From assembly GCA_025351205.1 (NCBI GenBank), contig JANXWI010000239.1, positions 1-13,274 of the forward strand: a DNA stretch of 13,274 bases, read 5' to 3'. The position numbers and the translations under genes are program-made. Below the pieces are notes generated by a model. That model made no database searches and was not told the DNA's origin. It saw nothing but the letters and a program-made list of their open reading frames with translations. Below are positions 1-6,820 of the stretch, piece after piece. Positions within the stretch are counted from its first letter, which is position 1; every line of letters begins with the position of its first letter. The DNA comes from Deinococcus sp. (GTDB lineage: Bacteria > Deinococcota > Deinococci > Deinococcales > Deinococcaceae).

Positions 1-2
1 TG

Positions 3-188
3 GGATGTCAACAGAAGTTCGACGATCTCACGGGCACGGTGTTTGCGGGCCACCATCAACCGCTGCGGGTGTGGGTCGCGGGGCTGTACCTGATGGGGTT
101 GAATCTGAGTAACCGCCAGATCGCACACGAGCTGGGCATCAATGAAGATGATGCCCAGGGGCTGACCCGGCAGCTTCGGGAAGGGCGC
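3..188 (+). pseudogene. IS1595/ISXO2-like transposase, N-terminal remnant (5' end outside window)
   Basis: The frame open from base 3 reads GCQQKFDDLTGTVFAGHHQP, then a helical stretch with LYLMGLNLSNRQIAHELGI and ends as transposase-like at LTRQLREG (base 185). This resembles the zinc-ribbon end plus helix-turn-helix of IS1595/ISXO2-like transposases; the CQQKF segment would be the last zinc-ribbon cysteine region. In the family, LREG is followed by the DDE/DDNK catalytic domain. Here the frame continues with an unrelated basic, Ser/Arg-rich sequence overlapping the 3' end of proS, so at most about 61 residues of transposase remain and no catalytic residues are present. It is a non-functional 3'-truncated relic lying 60 bp from the proS stop codon. 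The family call is from memory of sequence style; another IS family with the same N-terminal fold is possible. Confidence 0.68.
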
Positions 189-249
189 TGCGTCAGCAGC
201 GGGGAGAGGGGGCGGCGTGACGACTCAACCCCCCATCCGTCCCAATCCC

Positions 250-1734
<1,485 letters not shown>

Positions 1735-1771
1735 GGTAGCAAGCGAGGTCAGGAAGGCGAACAGGCCGGAT

Positions 1772-1833
1772 GAGCGGGCAGAGCTGGTTCCAACCCCAAG
1801 TTCTCCCCAAGGCCGCGCCCATGTTGCCCGCTC
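1772..1833. repeat. 9-bp perfect inverted repeat in the proS / DUF2171 intergenic region
   Basis: GAGCGGGCA at 1772-1780 is matched by its exact reverse complement TGCCCGCTC at 1825-1833, with 44 bp between the arms. It lies 38 bp upstream of the proS start (on the minus strand) and 35 bp upstream of the DUF2171 start. It could fold as a hairpin in the leader of either transcript or be a regulatory site. No regulator can be named from the sequence. Confidence 0.5.
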
Positions 1834-1856
1834 CTGTTAAGCCTACCGTGAAGGCC

Positions 1857-1861
1857 GGAGG
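1857..1861 (+). promoter_or_regulatory. Ribosome-binding site GGAGG for the DUF2171 gene
   Basis: GGAGG lies 7 nt before the ATG at 1869. It decides the start within a frame that is open from 1770, and it stands out because most genes here lack such a site. Confidence 0.8.
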
Positions 1862-1868
1862 CACCACC

Positions 1869-2141
1869 ATGACCCAATCGAACGAGACCAGATCGAACGA
1901 GATCAGCGACCGCATTGCCAGTGACCTGAGGGCCAGGCTGGAGCGGGAGGGCGAGCACCTGCAAGTCAAGGACGTGAACGGTGAGCACGTCGGCACCGTG
2001 GACCATATCGAGGGCGATCAGCTCAAGCTGACCCGCACCGGCAGCCCCGACGGGCAGCACCATATGGTCCCGCTCACGCAGGTCGAGAGCATGGACGAGG
2101 TGGCGGTCTACCTGAATGTGGCCCACAGCGATCTGAAGTGA
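1869..2141 (+). CDS. DUF2171 domain protein, small and acidic
   Basis: This 90-residue soluble protein has no signal peptide or membrane segment. Residues about 25-85 (LQVKDVNGEHVGTVDHIEGD, then LKLTR, then HHMVPLTQVESMDE) have the short beta-strand pattern of DUF2171/PRC-barrel-like proteins: a V-D-x-x-G-x-x-V-G-T-V-D start and a P-L-x-x-V-x-x-M-D-E end. The function of DUF2171 is not established. The start at 1869 was chosen because GGAGG lies 7 nt upstream (1857-1861), one of only two good ribosome-binding sites in this window. The open frame extends upstream to 1770, but that stretch is Pro-rich and unlike the family. The gene ends just before a strong bidirectional terminator shared with the convergent oxidoreductase gene, so it is a single-gene unit. 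Confidence 0.85.
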   Translation: MTQSNETRSNEISDRIASDLRARLEREGEHLQVKDVNGEHVGTVDHIEGDQLKLTRTGSPDGQHHMVPLTQVESMDEVAVYLNVAHSDLK

Positions 2142-2142
2142 G

Positions 2143-2250
2143 GCTTGTGGCATGTAGCCAGTAGCTTGTAGGGAAAGGAAAGGCCAGGATACTCTGATCA
2201 GTCAAAGTGTCCTGGCCTTTTCTACGTGCCACACGCCACAGGCTACAAGC
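2143..2250. repeat. Large imperfect inverted repeat of GTRGC-type microrepeats around the terminator
   Basis: The 29-nt left arm (2143-2171, starting GCTTGTGGCATGTAGCC) matches the reverse complement of the right arm (2222-2250) at 21 of 29 positions without gaps. Both arms are made of short GTGGC/GTAGC/CTTGTAG units. The left arm starts 2 nt after the DUF2171 stop, and the right arm includes the oxidoreductase stop codon (2243-2245). The inner terminator stem (2179-2220) sits between the arms. Confidence 0.7.
2179..2224. terminator. Bidirectional intrinsic terminator between convergent genes
   Basis: The arms are 2179-2193 (AAAGGCCAGGATACT) and 2206-2220 (AGTGTCCTGGCCTTT). They form a 15-bp stem with one G-U wobble and a 12-nt loop; the loop itself contains the palindrome CTGATCAG. 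The plus strand continues TTTTCT, and the minus-strand copy ends in CCTTTCCTTTCC. It therefore serves the DUF2171 gene (+) and can also serve the oxidoreductase gene (-). Confidence 0.9.
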
Positions 2251-3202
2251 TCAGAAGCACCTTGCCCAGCGTCTGCCGACCTTCGATGTAACGGTGCGCG
2301 TCCTGAATCTCTTCCAGGGGGAACACCCGGTCCACCCGCACCTGCAAATCGCCGGAGCGGATCAGGTCGAAGAGTTCGCCGGCCCGCCAGCGCAGCTCCG
2401 ACACGGTCTGGGTGTAGTGGACCAGCGAGGGCCGCGTCAGGTACAGGCCGCCCAGCGTGTTGAGCTGCTGCGGGTCTACCGGGTCCACCGGGCCGCTGGC
2501 CGCGCCGTACAGGCACATCAGGCCGCGCACGCGCAGGGCACTCAGGCCCGATGCGAAGGTGCTGCGCCCCACGCCGTCATAGACCACGTTCGCGCCGCCG
2601 TGCTCACGGGCCAGCGAGGCAAAGTCGTCGTAGCCGGCGCTGAGCTGCGCCCCCAGGTCGCGGGCCAGCTCCAGCTTTTCTGCGCTGCCTGCCGTTGCCA
2701 GAACGGTGGCCCCGGTACGCCCGGCAAGCTGCACCAGCAGGCCGCCCACCCCGCCCGCCGCCGCGTGGACCACCGCCAGGTCGCCCGCCGAGAGCGGGAA
2801 GGCGCTGTAAGCCAGGTAGTGAGCGGTCATGCCCTGGAGCATCACGGCGGCGGCCTGTTCGTCACTCACACCGTCCGGAACAGGGGCCAGCATGTGCGCC
2901 GGGACATTGACGCTCTCGGCGTAGGCCCCGCGCAGAGCCGTTCCGAAGGCCACCCGTGCACCCAGGTCAAGGCCGCTCACTCCTTCACCCAGTGCCGTGA
3001 CTGTGCCCACGCCCTCCTTGCCCAGCACGGCGGGCGGCTCTGTGGCCTGCCTCGCGCCCTGGCGCTGATACACGTCTATAAAGTTCAGGCCCGCGTAGCG
3101 CAGTCGCACCTGCACTTCCCCGGCGGCGGGGGCCAGTACGGGCGCGTCCTGCATCTTCAACACCTCGGGGCCGCCGTTCTGCTCCATGGTCACTGTCCGC
3201 AT
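2243..3202 (-). CDS. NADPH:quinone oxidoreductase, zeta-crystallin-like MDR family
   Basis: This is a 319-residue zinc-free medium-chain dehydrogenase/reductase that probably reduces quinones or other activated carbonyls with NADPH in the cytosol. The N-terminal GroES-like domain starts MRTVTMEQNGGPEVL and contains LRYAGLNFIDVYQRQG and PAVLGKEGVGTV. The Rossmann domain has the nucleotide-binding loop VVHAAAGGVGGLLVQLA, followed by TAGSAEKLELARDLGA. The C-terminal part has GGLYLTRPSLVHY and ends EGRQTLGKVLLSL, all usual for quinone oxidoreductase 1 proteins. No zinc ligands of alcohol dehydrogenases are present. Start 3202 gives the usual family length; a frame extension to 3325 overlaps the divergent gene and is not family-like. 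A TATGCT hexamer 6 nt upstream of the ATG suggests a leaderless transcript. The exact substrate cannot be told. Confidence 0.92.
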   Translation of the reverse strand: MRTVTMEQNGGPEVLKMQDAPVLAPAAGEVQVRLRYAGLNFIDVYQRQGARQATEPPAVLGKEGVGTVTALGEGVSGLDLGARVAFGTALRGAYAESVNVPAHMLAPVPDGVSDEQAAAVMLQGMTAHYLAYSAFPLSAGDLAVVHAAAGGVGGLLVQLAGRTGATVLATAGSAEKLELARDLGAQLSAGYDDFASLAREHGGANVVYDGVGRSTFASGLSALRVRGLMCLYGAASGPVDPVDPQQLNTLGGLYLTRPSLVHYTQTVSELRWRAGELFDLIRSGDLQVRVDRVFPLEEIQDAHRYIEGRQTLGKVLLSL

Positions 3203-3208
3203 GGGCCG

Positions 3209-3214
3209 AGCATA
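3209..3214 (-). promoter_or_regulatory. -10 element TATGCT of the quinone oxidoreductase gene (leaderless)
   Basis: TATGCT (reading the minus strand) lies 6 nt before the ATG at 3202, which would put the transcription start at or beside the start codon. No convincing -35 element is visible. Confidence 0.5.
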
Positions 3215-3251
3215 GAGCCTGCAAAGGGCGCGGGGCTGAAGACCAGCTACA

Positions 3252-3267
3252 TTGGAAGCGTTCCCAC
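3252..3267. promoter_or_regulatory. LacI-family/cre-like operator over the amylosucrase -35
   Basis: TTGGAAGCGTTCCCA (3252-3266) fits 11 of 12 informative positions of the CcpA cre consensus WTGNAARCGNWWNCA. It is partly palindromic around a central CG (TGG..A / T..CCA), as LacI-family operators are. Its right half overlaps the -35 hexamer of the amylosucrase promoter, a place where binding would repress. That a sugar-responsive LacI-family repressor binds here is inference; no such regulator gene is in the window. Confidence 0.5.
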
Positions 3268-3289
3268 GGGCTGGAGCGCCGCTTACAAT
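3261..3289 (+). promoter_or_regulatory. Promoter of the amylosucrase gene
   Basis: The -35 TTCCCA (3261-3266), a 17-bp spacer and the -10 TACAAT (3284-3289, 5 of 6 matches to TATAAT) form a good sigma-70-type promoter. The -10 ends 10 nt before the ATG at 3300, so the transcript has at most a few untranslated bases. This fixes 3300 as the start rather than the upstream in-frame TTG at 3252, which lies in the operator. Confidence 0.7.
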
Positions 3290-3299
3290 TGACAGTGAG

Positions 3300-5240
3300 A
3301 TGACGCCTGATCCCTCCCAGCTCACAGCAGCACAGTCCGCACGGCTGCGGCTGGCCTTCGACGATGACCGTGACGCAGATACCTTTCTGGCGCGGCTGGA
3401 CCGCTATGGCCCGGAGCTGCTGGAAAGTCTACAGGCGGTCTACGGCGAGGCGGCGGGCGAGCTTTACCAGCGCCTGACAGACGCCCTGGTGCTGGGCACC
3501 CACGAGCGCCCACAAGGACTGAAGCGGCTCGACGAGGCCCGGCTGCTGCGCCCCGACTGGCTGCAACAGGAGGACGCGCTGGGCTACGTGGCGTATACAG
3601 ACCGTTTTGCCGGAACATTGAAAGGCATCAAGGCACATCTGCCGTACCTGAAGGAACTGGGCGTGAGCTACCTGCACCTGATGCCGCTGCTGCTGCCCAG
3701 AGAGGGCGAGAACGACGGCGGCTACGCGGTGGCCGACTTCCGCGCCGTGCGCCCCGACCTGGGCAGCATGCAGGACCTCTCCGACCTGGGGCGCGAACTG
3801 CGCGGCCAGGGAATCAGCCTGTGCCTTGATCTGGTGCTCAACCACGTGGCCCAGGAACATGAATGGGCGAAGCGGGCGCAGGCAGGCGAGGCGAAATACC
3901 AGGCCTACTTTCACATGTACCAAGGAAGGGAGCAGCCCGACGCCTACGAGCGCACGCTGCCCGAGGTGTTTCCGGACTTCGCGCCCGGCAACTTCAGCTG
4001 GAACGAGGCCAGCGGGCGCTGGGTCTGGACGACCTTCAACACCTACCAGTGGGACCTGAACTGGGGCAACAGTGAAGTGTTTCTGGAGTTCGTGGAGATT
4101 CTGACGTACCTGGCAAACCGGGGCGTGGAGATCTTCCGGCTGGACGCCATCGCCTTCATCTGGAAGCGGCTGGGGACCGACAGCCAGAACCAGCCCGAGG
4201 TCCACGTTCTGACGCGGGCACTGCGGGCGGCCCTGCGGATCGTGGCCCCGGCGGTGGCGTTCAAGGCCGAGGCCATCGTGGCGCCCAGCGACCTGATCTC
4301 GTACCTGGGGAGAGGCGCACACCACGGCCAGCTGAGCGACATGGCCTATCACAACAGTCTGATGGTGCAGCTGTGGAGCAGCCTGGCCAGCCGCGACGTG
4401 CGGCTGTTCGAGCAGGCACTCCTCAACTTTCCGCCCAAGCCCGGCAACACGACCTGGGGGGTCTACGTGCGCTGCCACGACGACATCGGCTGGGCCATTT
4501 CGGATCACGACGCGGCGCAGGCCGGGCTGTCGGGGCCGGATCACCGCCGGTTTCTGAGCGACTTCTACGCGGGCGAGTACCCGGGGTCGTTTGCCAGCGG
4601 GCTGGTGTTTCAGCACAACCCGCGCACCGGAGACCGCCGCATCAGCGGCTCGGCGGCCAGTCTGGCGGGCCTGGAGCGGGCACAGGCGCTGGGCGACGGG
4701 GCCGCCGAAACGCTCGCCATCCAGCGCCTGCTGCTGCTGCACGCCGTCACGCTGGGCTTCGGGGGCGTGCCGCTGCTGTACATGGGCGACGAACTGGCGA
4801 TCCTCAATGATTACTCCTTCGAGGGCGACCCTCTGCAAGCCGCCGACAACCGCTGGGTTCACCGCCCGGCGATGGACTGGGACCGGGCTGAAAAACGCCA
4901 GGACCCCGGCACCCAGGCAGGCCGGATGTACGGGGGGCTACGTCAGCTGATCCGGGCCAGAAAGCGGCTGCCCCATCTGCACGCCAGCGTCGAATCGGAG
5001 GTCTTTCGCAGCCCCAACCCGGCGGTGTTGTTCCTGGCCCGGCGGCATCCGGTGGGCACGCTGCTGGGCCTCTACAACTTCAGCGAACAGCCCCAGCCGT
5101 TCCCGGTTGCCGCGCTCACGCCGCACTTCGGGCGGGCCACTGACGCCATCAGCGGGCGGAGCGTGCCGCTGGTCGGCGAGAGCATCACCCTCGCCCCTTA
5201 CGGGCGGCTGTGGCTGATCGACGAGAAGACGCCGGGGTGA
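3300..5240 (+). CDS. Amylosucrase (GH13 subfamily 4)
   Basis: This 646-residue retaining alpha-glucosyltransferase builds alpha-1,4-glucan from sucrose, releasing fructose. The length matches known amylosucrases (about 630-650 residues). An all-alpha N-terminal domain (residues about 1-90) precedes the (beta/alpha)8 barrel. Conserved regions visible are LMPLLLPREGENDGGYAVAD, LDLVLNHVA, the nucleophile in EIFRLDAIAFIWKR (Asp282), the acid/base in FKAEAIVAP (Glu324) and the stabiliser in RCHDDIGWAISDHD (His393-Asp394). LLYMGDELAILNDYSF follows, then a C-terminal beta domain ending in ITLAPYGRLWLID. There is no signal peptide, so it acts in the cytosol on imported sucrose. It is divergent from the quinone oxidoreductase gene across a 97-bp region with a LacI-type operator. 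Sucrose hydrolase is the main alternative; the DNWVH-like and loop B features cannot separate them by eye. Confidence 0.94.
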   Translation: MTPDPSQLTAAQSARLRLAFDDDRDADTFLARLDRYGPELLESLQAVYGEAAGELYQRLTDALVLGTHERPQGLKRLDEARLLRPDWLQQEDALGYVAYTDRFAGTLKGIKAHLPYLKELGVSYLHLMPLLLPREGENDGGYAVADFRAVRPDLGSMQDLSDLGRELRGQGISLCLDLVLNHVAQEHEWAKRAQAGEAKYQAYFHMYQGREQPDAYERTLPEVFPDFAPGNFSWNEASGRWVWTTFNTYQWDLNWGNSEVFLEFVEILTYLANRGVEIFRLDAIAFIWKRLGTDSQNQPEVHVLTRALRAALRIVAPAVAFKAEAIVAPSDLISYLGRGAHHGQLSDMAYHNSLMVQLWSSLASRDVRLFEQALLNFPPKPGNTTWGVYVRCHDDIGWAISDHDAAQAGLSGPDHRRFLSDFYAGEYPGSFASGLVFQHNPRTGDRRISGSAASLAGLERAQALGDGAAETLAIQRLLLLHAVTLGFGGVPLLYMGDELAILNDYSFEGDPLQAADNRWVHRPAMDWDRAEKRQDPGTQAGRMYGGLRQLIRARKRLPHLHASVESEVFRSPNPAVLFLARRHPVGTLLGLYNFSEQPQPFPVAALTPHFGRATDAISGRSVPLVGESITLAPYGRLWLIDEKTPG

Positions 5241-5246
5241 AATGGT

Positions 5247-5423
5247 GGTCCGGACAGTCACCGGGGCACTGACGGTAGAGGCCGCTCCAGACGGTCACTC
5301 TGGCCCCGCCCCTCTGTGCCGAAAGTTGCGGGAGGGTGAACAGGCCGCGCGTCCCAGACAATGTTTTTCCGCTCTACCCAGAGTGGAGATAAGGCCAGAG
5401 TGGAGATAAGGACTGTCCAAACC
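5247..5423. repeat. MITE-like dispersed repeat, copy 1 (imperfect terminal inverted repeats)
   Basis: The left end GGTCCGGACAGTC (5247-5259) and the right end GACTGTCCAAACC (5411-5423) are inverted repeats matching at 11 of 13 positions. An inner pair, CACTCTGGCC (5296-5305) and GGCCAGAGTG (5393-5402), is a perfect 10-bp inverted repeat. A diverged inverted copy lies at 8656-8776. Bases 5334-5388 match the reverse complement of 8676-8730 at 33 of 55 positions without gaps, with CCAGAC, TTTTTCCG and TGGAG conserved. No transposase is inside and no clear target-site duplication is visible. Confidence 0.55.
5378..5411. repeat. Perfect 17-bp tandem duplication
   Basis: CCAGAGTGGAGATAAGG occurs at 5378-5394 and again immediately at 5395-5411. 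It sits at the right end of the MITE-like element, and the unit is not duplicated in the copy after xpt, so it is probably a recent slippage event. Confidence 0.9.
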
Positions 5424-5457
5424 ATTGCCAAAGAGGCGGCCTGAACGGTCACCGGGC

Positions 5458-5463
5458 TAGACT
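5458..5463 (+). promoter_or_regulatory. -10 element TAGACT of the 94-residue protein gene
   Basis: TAGACT ends 7 nt before the ATG at 5471, the spacing expected for a leaderless transcript. No -35 is visible at 16-18 bp. It may also drive the downstream fni gene. Confidence 0.45.
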
Positions 5464-5470
5464 GGTCCGC

Positions 5471-5755
5471 ATGACCGGCACCAGAAACTCCCGCCCAGCT
5501 TCCAGGCTGTCTACCCAGGCGCTGCTGCAACTGGTCATCGGGGCGGCGCAGCGCCTGGCCCGCCTGAGCCGTGACCCAGAGGTACGGCGAGAAGCGCTGA
5601 ACGCCTCGCAGGCCGTGGGACGTCTGCTGAAGGCCGTTCGCCAGTCGGGTTCTGGACAGTCAGGGTCTGGGCAGTCGGGTTCTGGGCAGTCGGGTTCTGG
5701 ACAGTCGGGAGCTGGACAGTCGGGAGCTGGACAGTCAGGTTCTGGTCCGAAATGA
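5471..5755 (+). CDS. Unrecognised small protein with (QSGSG/QSGAG)7 tail
   Basis: I do not recognise this 94-residue protein. Residues about 1-57 are basic and helical in character (TQALLQLVIGAAQRLARLSR, then REALNASQAVGRLLKAVR), suggesting two amphipathic helices. Residues 58-92 are seven pentapeptides, five QSGSG and two QSGAG, followed by PK; this tail should be disordered. There is no lipobox or cleavable signal peptide. The tail is encoded by seven 15-bp units. The start is supported by a TAGACT hexamer 7 nt upstream. The stop is 13 nt before fni, so the two may be co-transcribed. A minus-strand frame across the repeat (Pro/Asp/Cys-rich) is judged a shadow. The coding call is moderate because the only strong signals are the -10, the spacing and the helical N-terminus. 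Confidence 0.6.
   Translation: MTGTRNSRPASRLSTQALLQLVIGAAQRLARLSRDPEVRREALNASQAVGRLLKAVRQSGSGQSGSGQSGSGQSGSGQSGAGQSGAGQSGSGPK
5642..5746 (+). repeat. 15-bp in-frame minisatellite, seven units
   Basis: Units start at 5642, 5657, 5672, 5687, 5702, 5717 and 5732, each a variant of CAGTCGGGTTCTGGA. Two adjacent units (5702 and 5717) are identical and carry GAGCTG instead of GTTCTG. The period of 15 bp keeps the reading frame whatever the copy number, so length variation between strains is expected. Confidence 0.97.
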
Positions 5756-5768
5756 CGGGTCGTTCGCG

Positions 5769-6809
5769 GTGACCGTGCCGACGGAAACTCCCAGTGCAGA
5801 TCATCCAATCACAGACCTGCCGGGGCGCAAGCTGCGTCACATCGGGGCCTGCCTGCTGCCCCAGTCTCAGTATCAGGGCGTGACCACCGGGCTGGAACAC
5901 GTGCCCTGGCCCTACCGGGCGCTGCCGGAACTGGACCTGGACAGCGTGGACCTGAGCTGCACCTTCCTGGGAAAACGCCTGAACGCCCCGGTGCTGATCG
6001 GCGCGATGACCGGCGGAGCCGAGAAAAGTGCCATGATCAACCGCCACCTGGCAACGGCGGCCCAGCGGCTGGGCCTGGGACTTATGCTGGGCAGCCAGCG
6101 CGTGATGCTGGAACGCCCTGAGACGCTGCCCAGCTTCCAAGTGCGGCAACACGCCCCCAACATTCTGCTGATCGGCAACCTGGGCGCGGCGCAGCTGCTG
6201 AAAGGCTATGGTCCGGCAGAGCTGGAACGGGCCGCCCGGCTGGTGGGGGCCGACGCCCTGGCCATTCACGTCAACCCGCTTCAGGAAGCCATGCAGACGG
6301 GCGGTGACACCAACTGGGCCGGGATGCTGGACCGGCTGCGCGAGGTGGTGGCGCAGACGGATGTGCCGCTGCTGCTCAAAGAGGTCGGGCACGGGCTGGG
6401 CACAGACACGGCGCGGGCGGTGCGGGGCATGGGTTTCGCGGCGCTGGACGTGGCGGGTGCGGGCGGCACCAGCTGGGCGCGGGTCGAGCAGCTGGCCGAA
6501 CTGGGCCGGGTCGTCAGTCCACAGCTGTGCGAGCTGGGCATTCCCACAGCGCGGGCCATTGTAGAGGTCAGGCGGGAGCTGCCGACCATGCCGCTTATTG
6601 CGTCCGGCGGCGTCCGCACCGGGCTGGACGCGGCCCGCGCCCTCCTGCTGGGGGCCGACGTGGTGGCCGTGGCCCGCCCGCTGCTCGAACCCGCCCTGGA
6701 GAGCGCCGAGGCCGCCGAAGCCTGGCTGCGCCGCTTCATCAGGGAACTGCGGGTGGCGCTCTTTGTCGGTGGATTCAAAAATGTGCAGGCGCTCAGACAG
6801 AACAGGTGA
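5769..6809 (+). CDS. fni: Type 2 isopentenyl-diphosphate delta-isomerase (FMN-dependent)
   Basis: The enzyme interconverts isopentenyl and dimethylallyl diphosphate using FMN, NAD(P)H and Mg2+, supplying the carotenoid and quinone side-chain pathways in the cytosol. The 346 residues fit the family. Motifs are the N-terminal substrate-binding RKLRH (residues 20-24), the FMN-site MTGG (80-83), LGSQR, HVNPLQEAMQTGGD with the Mg2+-site region Gln172-Glu173, LLKEVGHG with Lys204, DVAGAGGTSWARVE, and the phosphate-binding SGGVRTGLDAARALLLGAD. The start is the GTG at 5769. Another GTG two codons later (5775) is possible; neither has a clear Shine-Dalgarno sequence, and the first ATG lies far inside conserved sequence. 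The gene follows the small repeat-tailed protein gene by 13 nt and converges on the glycosylase gene with 11 bp between the stops and no obvious terminator. Confidence 0.95.
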   Translation: MTVPTETPSADHPITDLPGRKLRHIGACLLPQSQYQGVTTGLEHVPWPYRALPELDLDSVDLSCTFLGKRLNAPVLIGAMTGGAEKSAMINRHLATAAQRLGLGLMLGSQRVMLERPETLPSFQVRQHAPNILLIGNLGAAQLLKGYGPAELERAARLVGADALAIHVNPLQEAMQTGGDTNWAGMLDRLREVVAQTDVPLLLKEVGHGLGTDTARAVRGMGFAALDVAGAGGTSWARVEQLAELGRVVSPQLCELGIPTARAIVEVRRELPTMPLIASGGVRTGLDAARALLLGADVVAVARPLLEPALESAEAAEAWLRRFIRELRVALFVGGFKNVQALRQNR

Positions 6810-6820
6810 GTGAACGTCCT

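Noticed and set aside
1735..1868. T-box riboswitch for proS
   Set aside because: Only a UGGAACC-like core resembles the T-box sequence. Its variable base does not suit the A73 of tRNA-Pro, and no specifier stem is visible, so it is kept only as a question in the hairpin finding.
3429..4862. 477-aa minus-strand frame over the amylosucrase gene
   Set aside because: Shadow of the GH13 gene in GC-rich DNA; no domain, and the plus strand contains all catalytic motifs.
5642..5746. CRISPR array
   Set aside because: The 15-bp units are directly adjacent with no spacers and encode an in-frame peptide repeat.
5449..5808. Minus-strand frame with PDCPEPDCPAP repeats opposite the QSGSG tail
   Set aside because: The repeat merely reflects the 15-bp minisatellite on the other strand. 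This frame overlaps fni, and it lacks the -10/start arrangement seen for the plus-strand gene.
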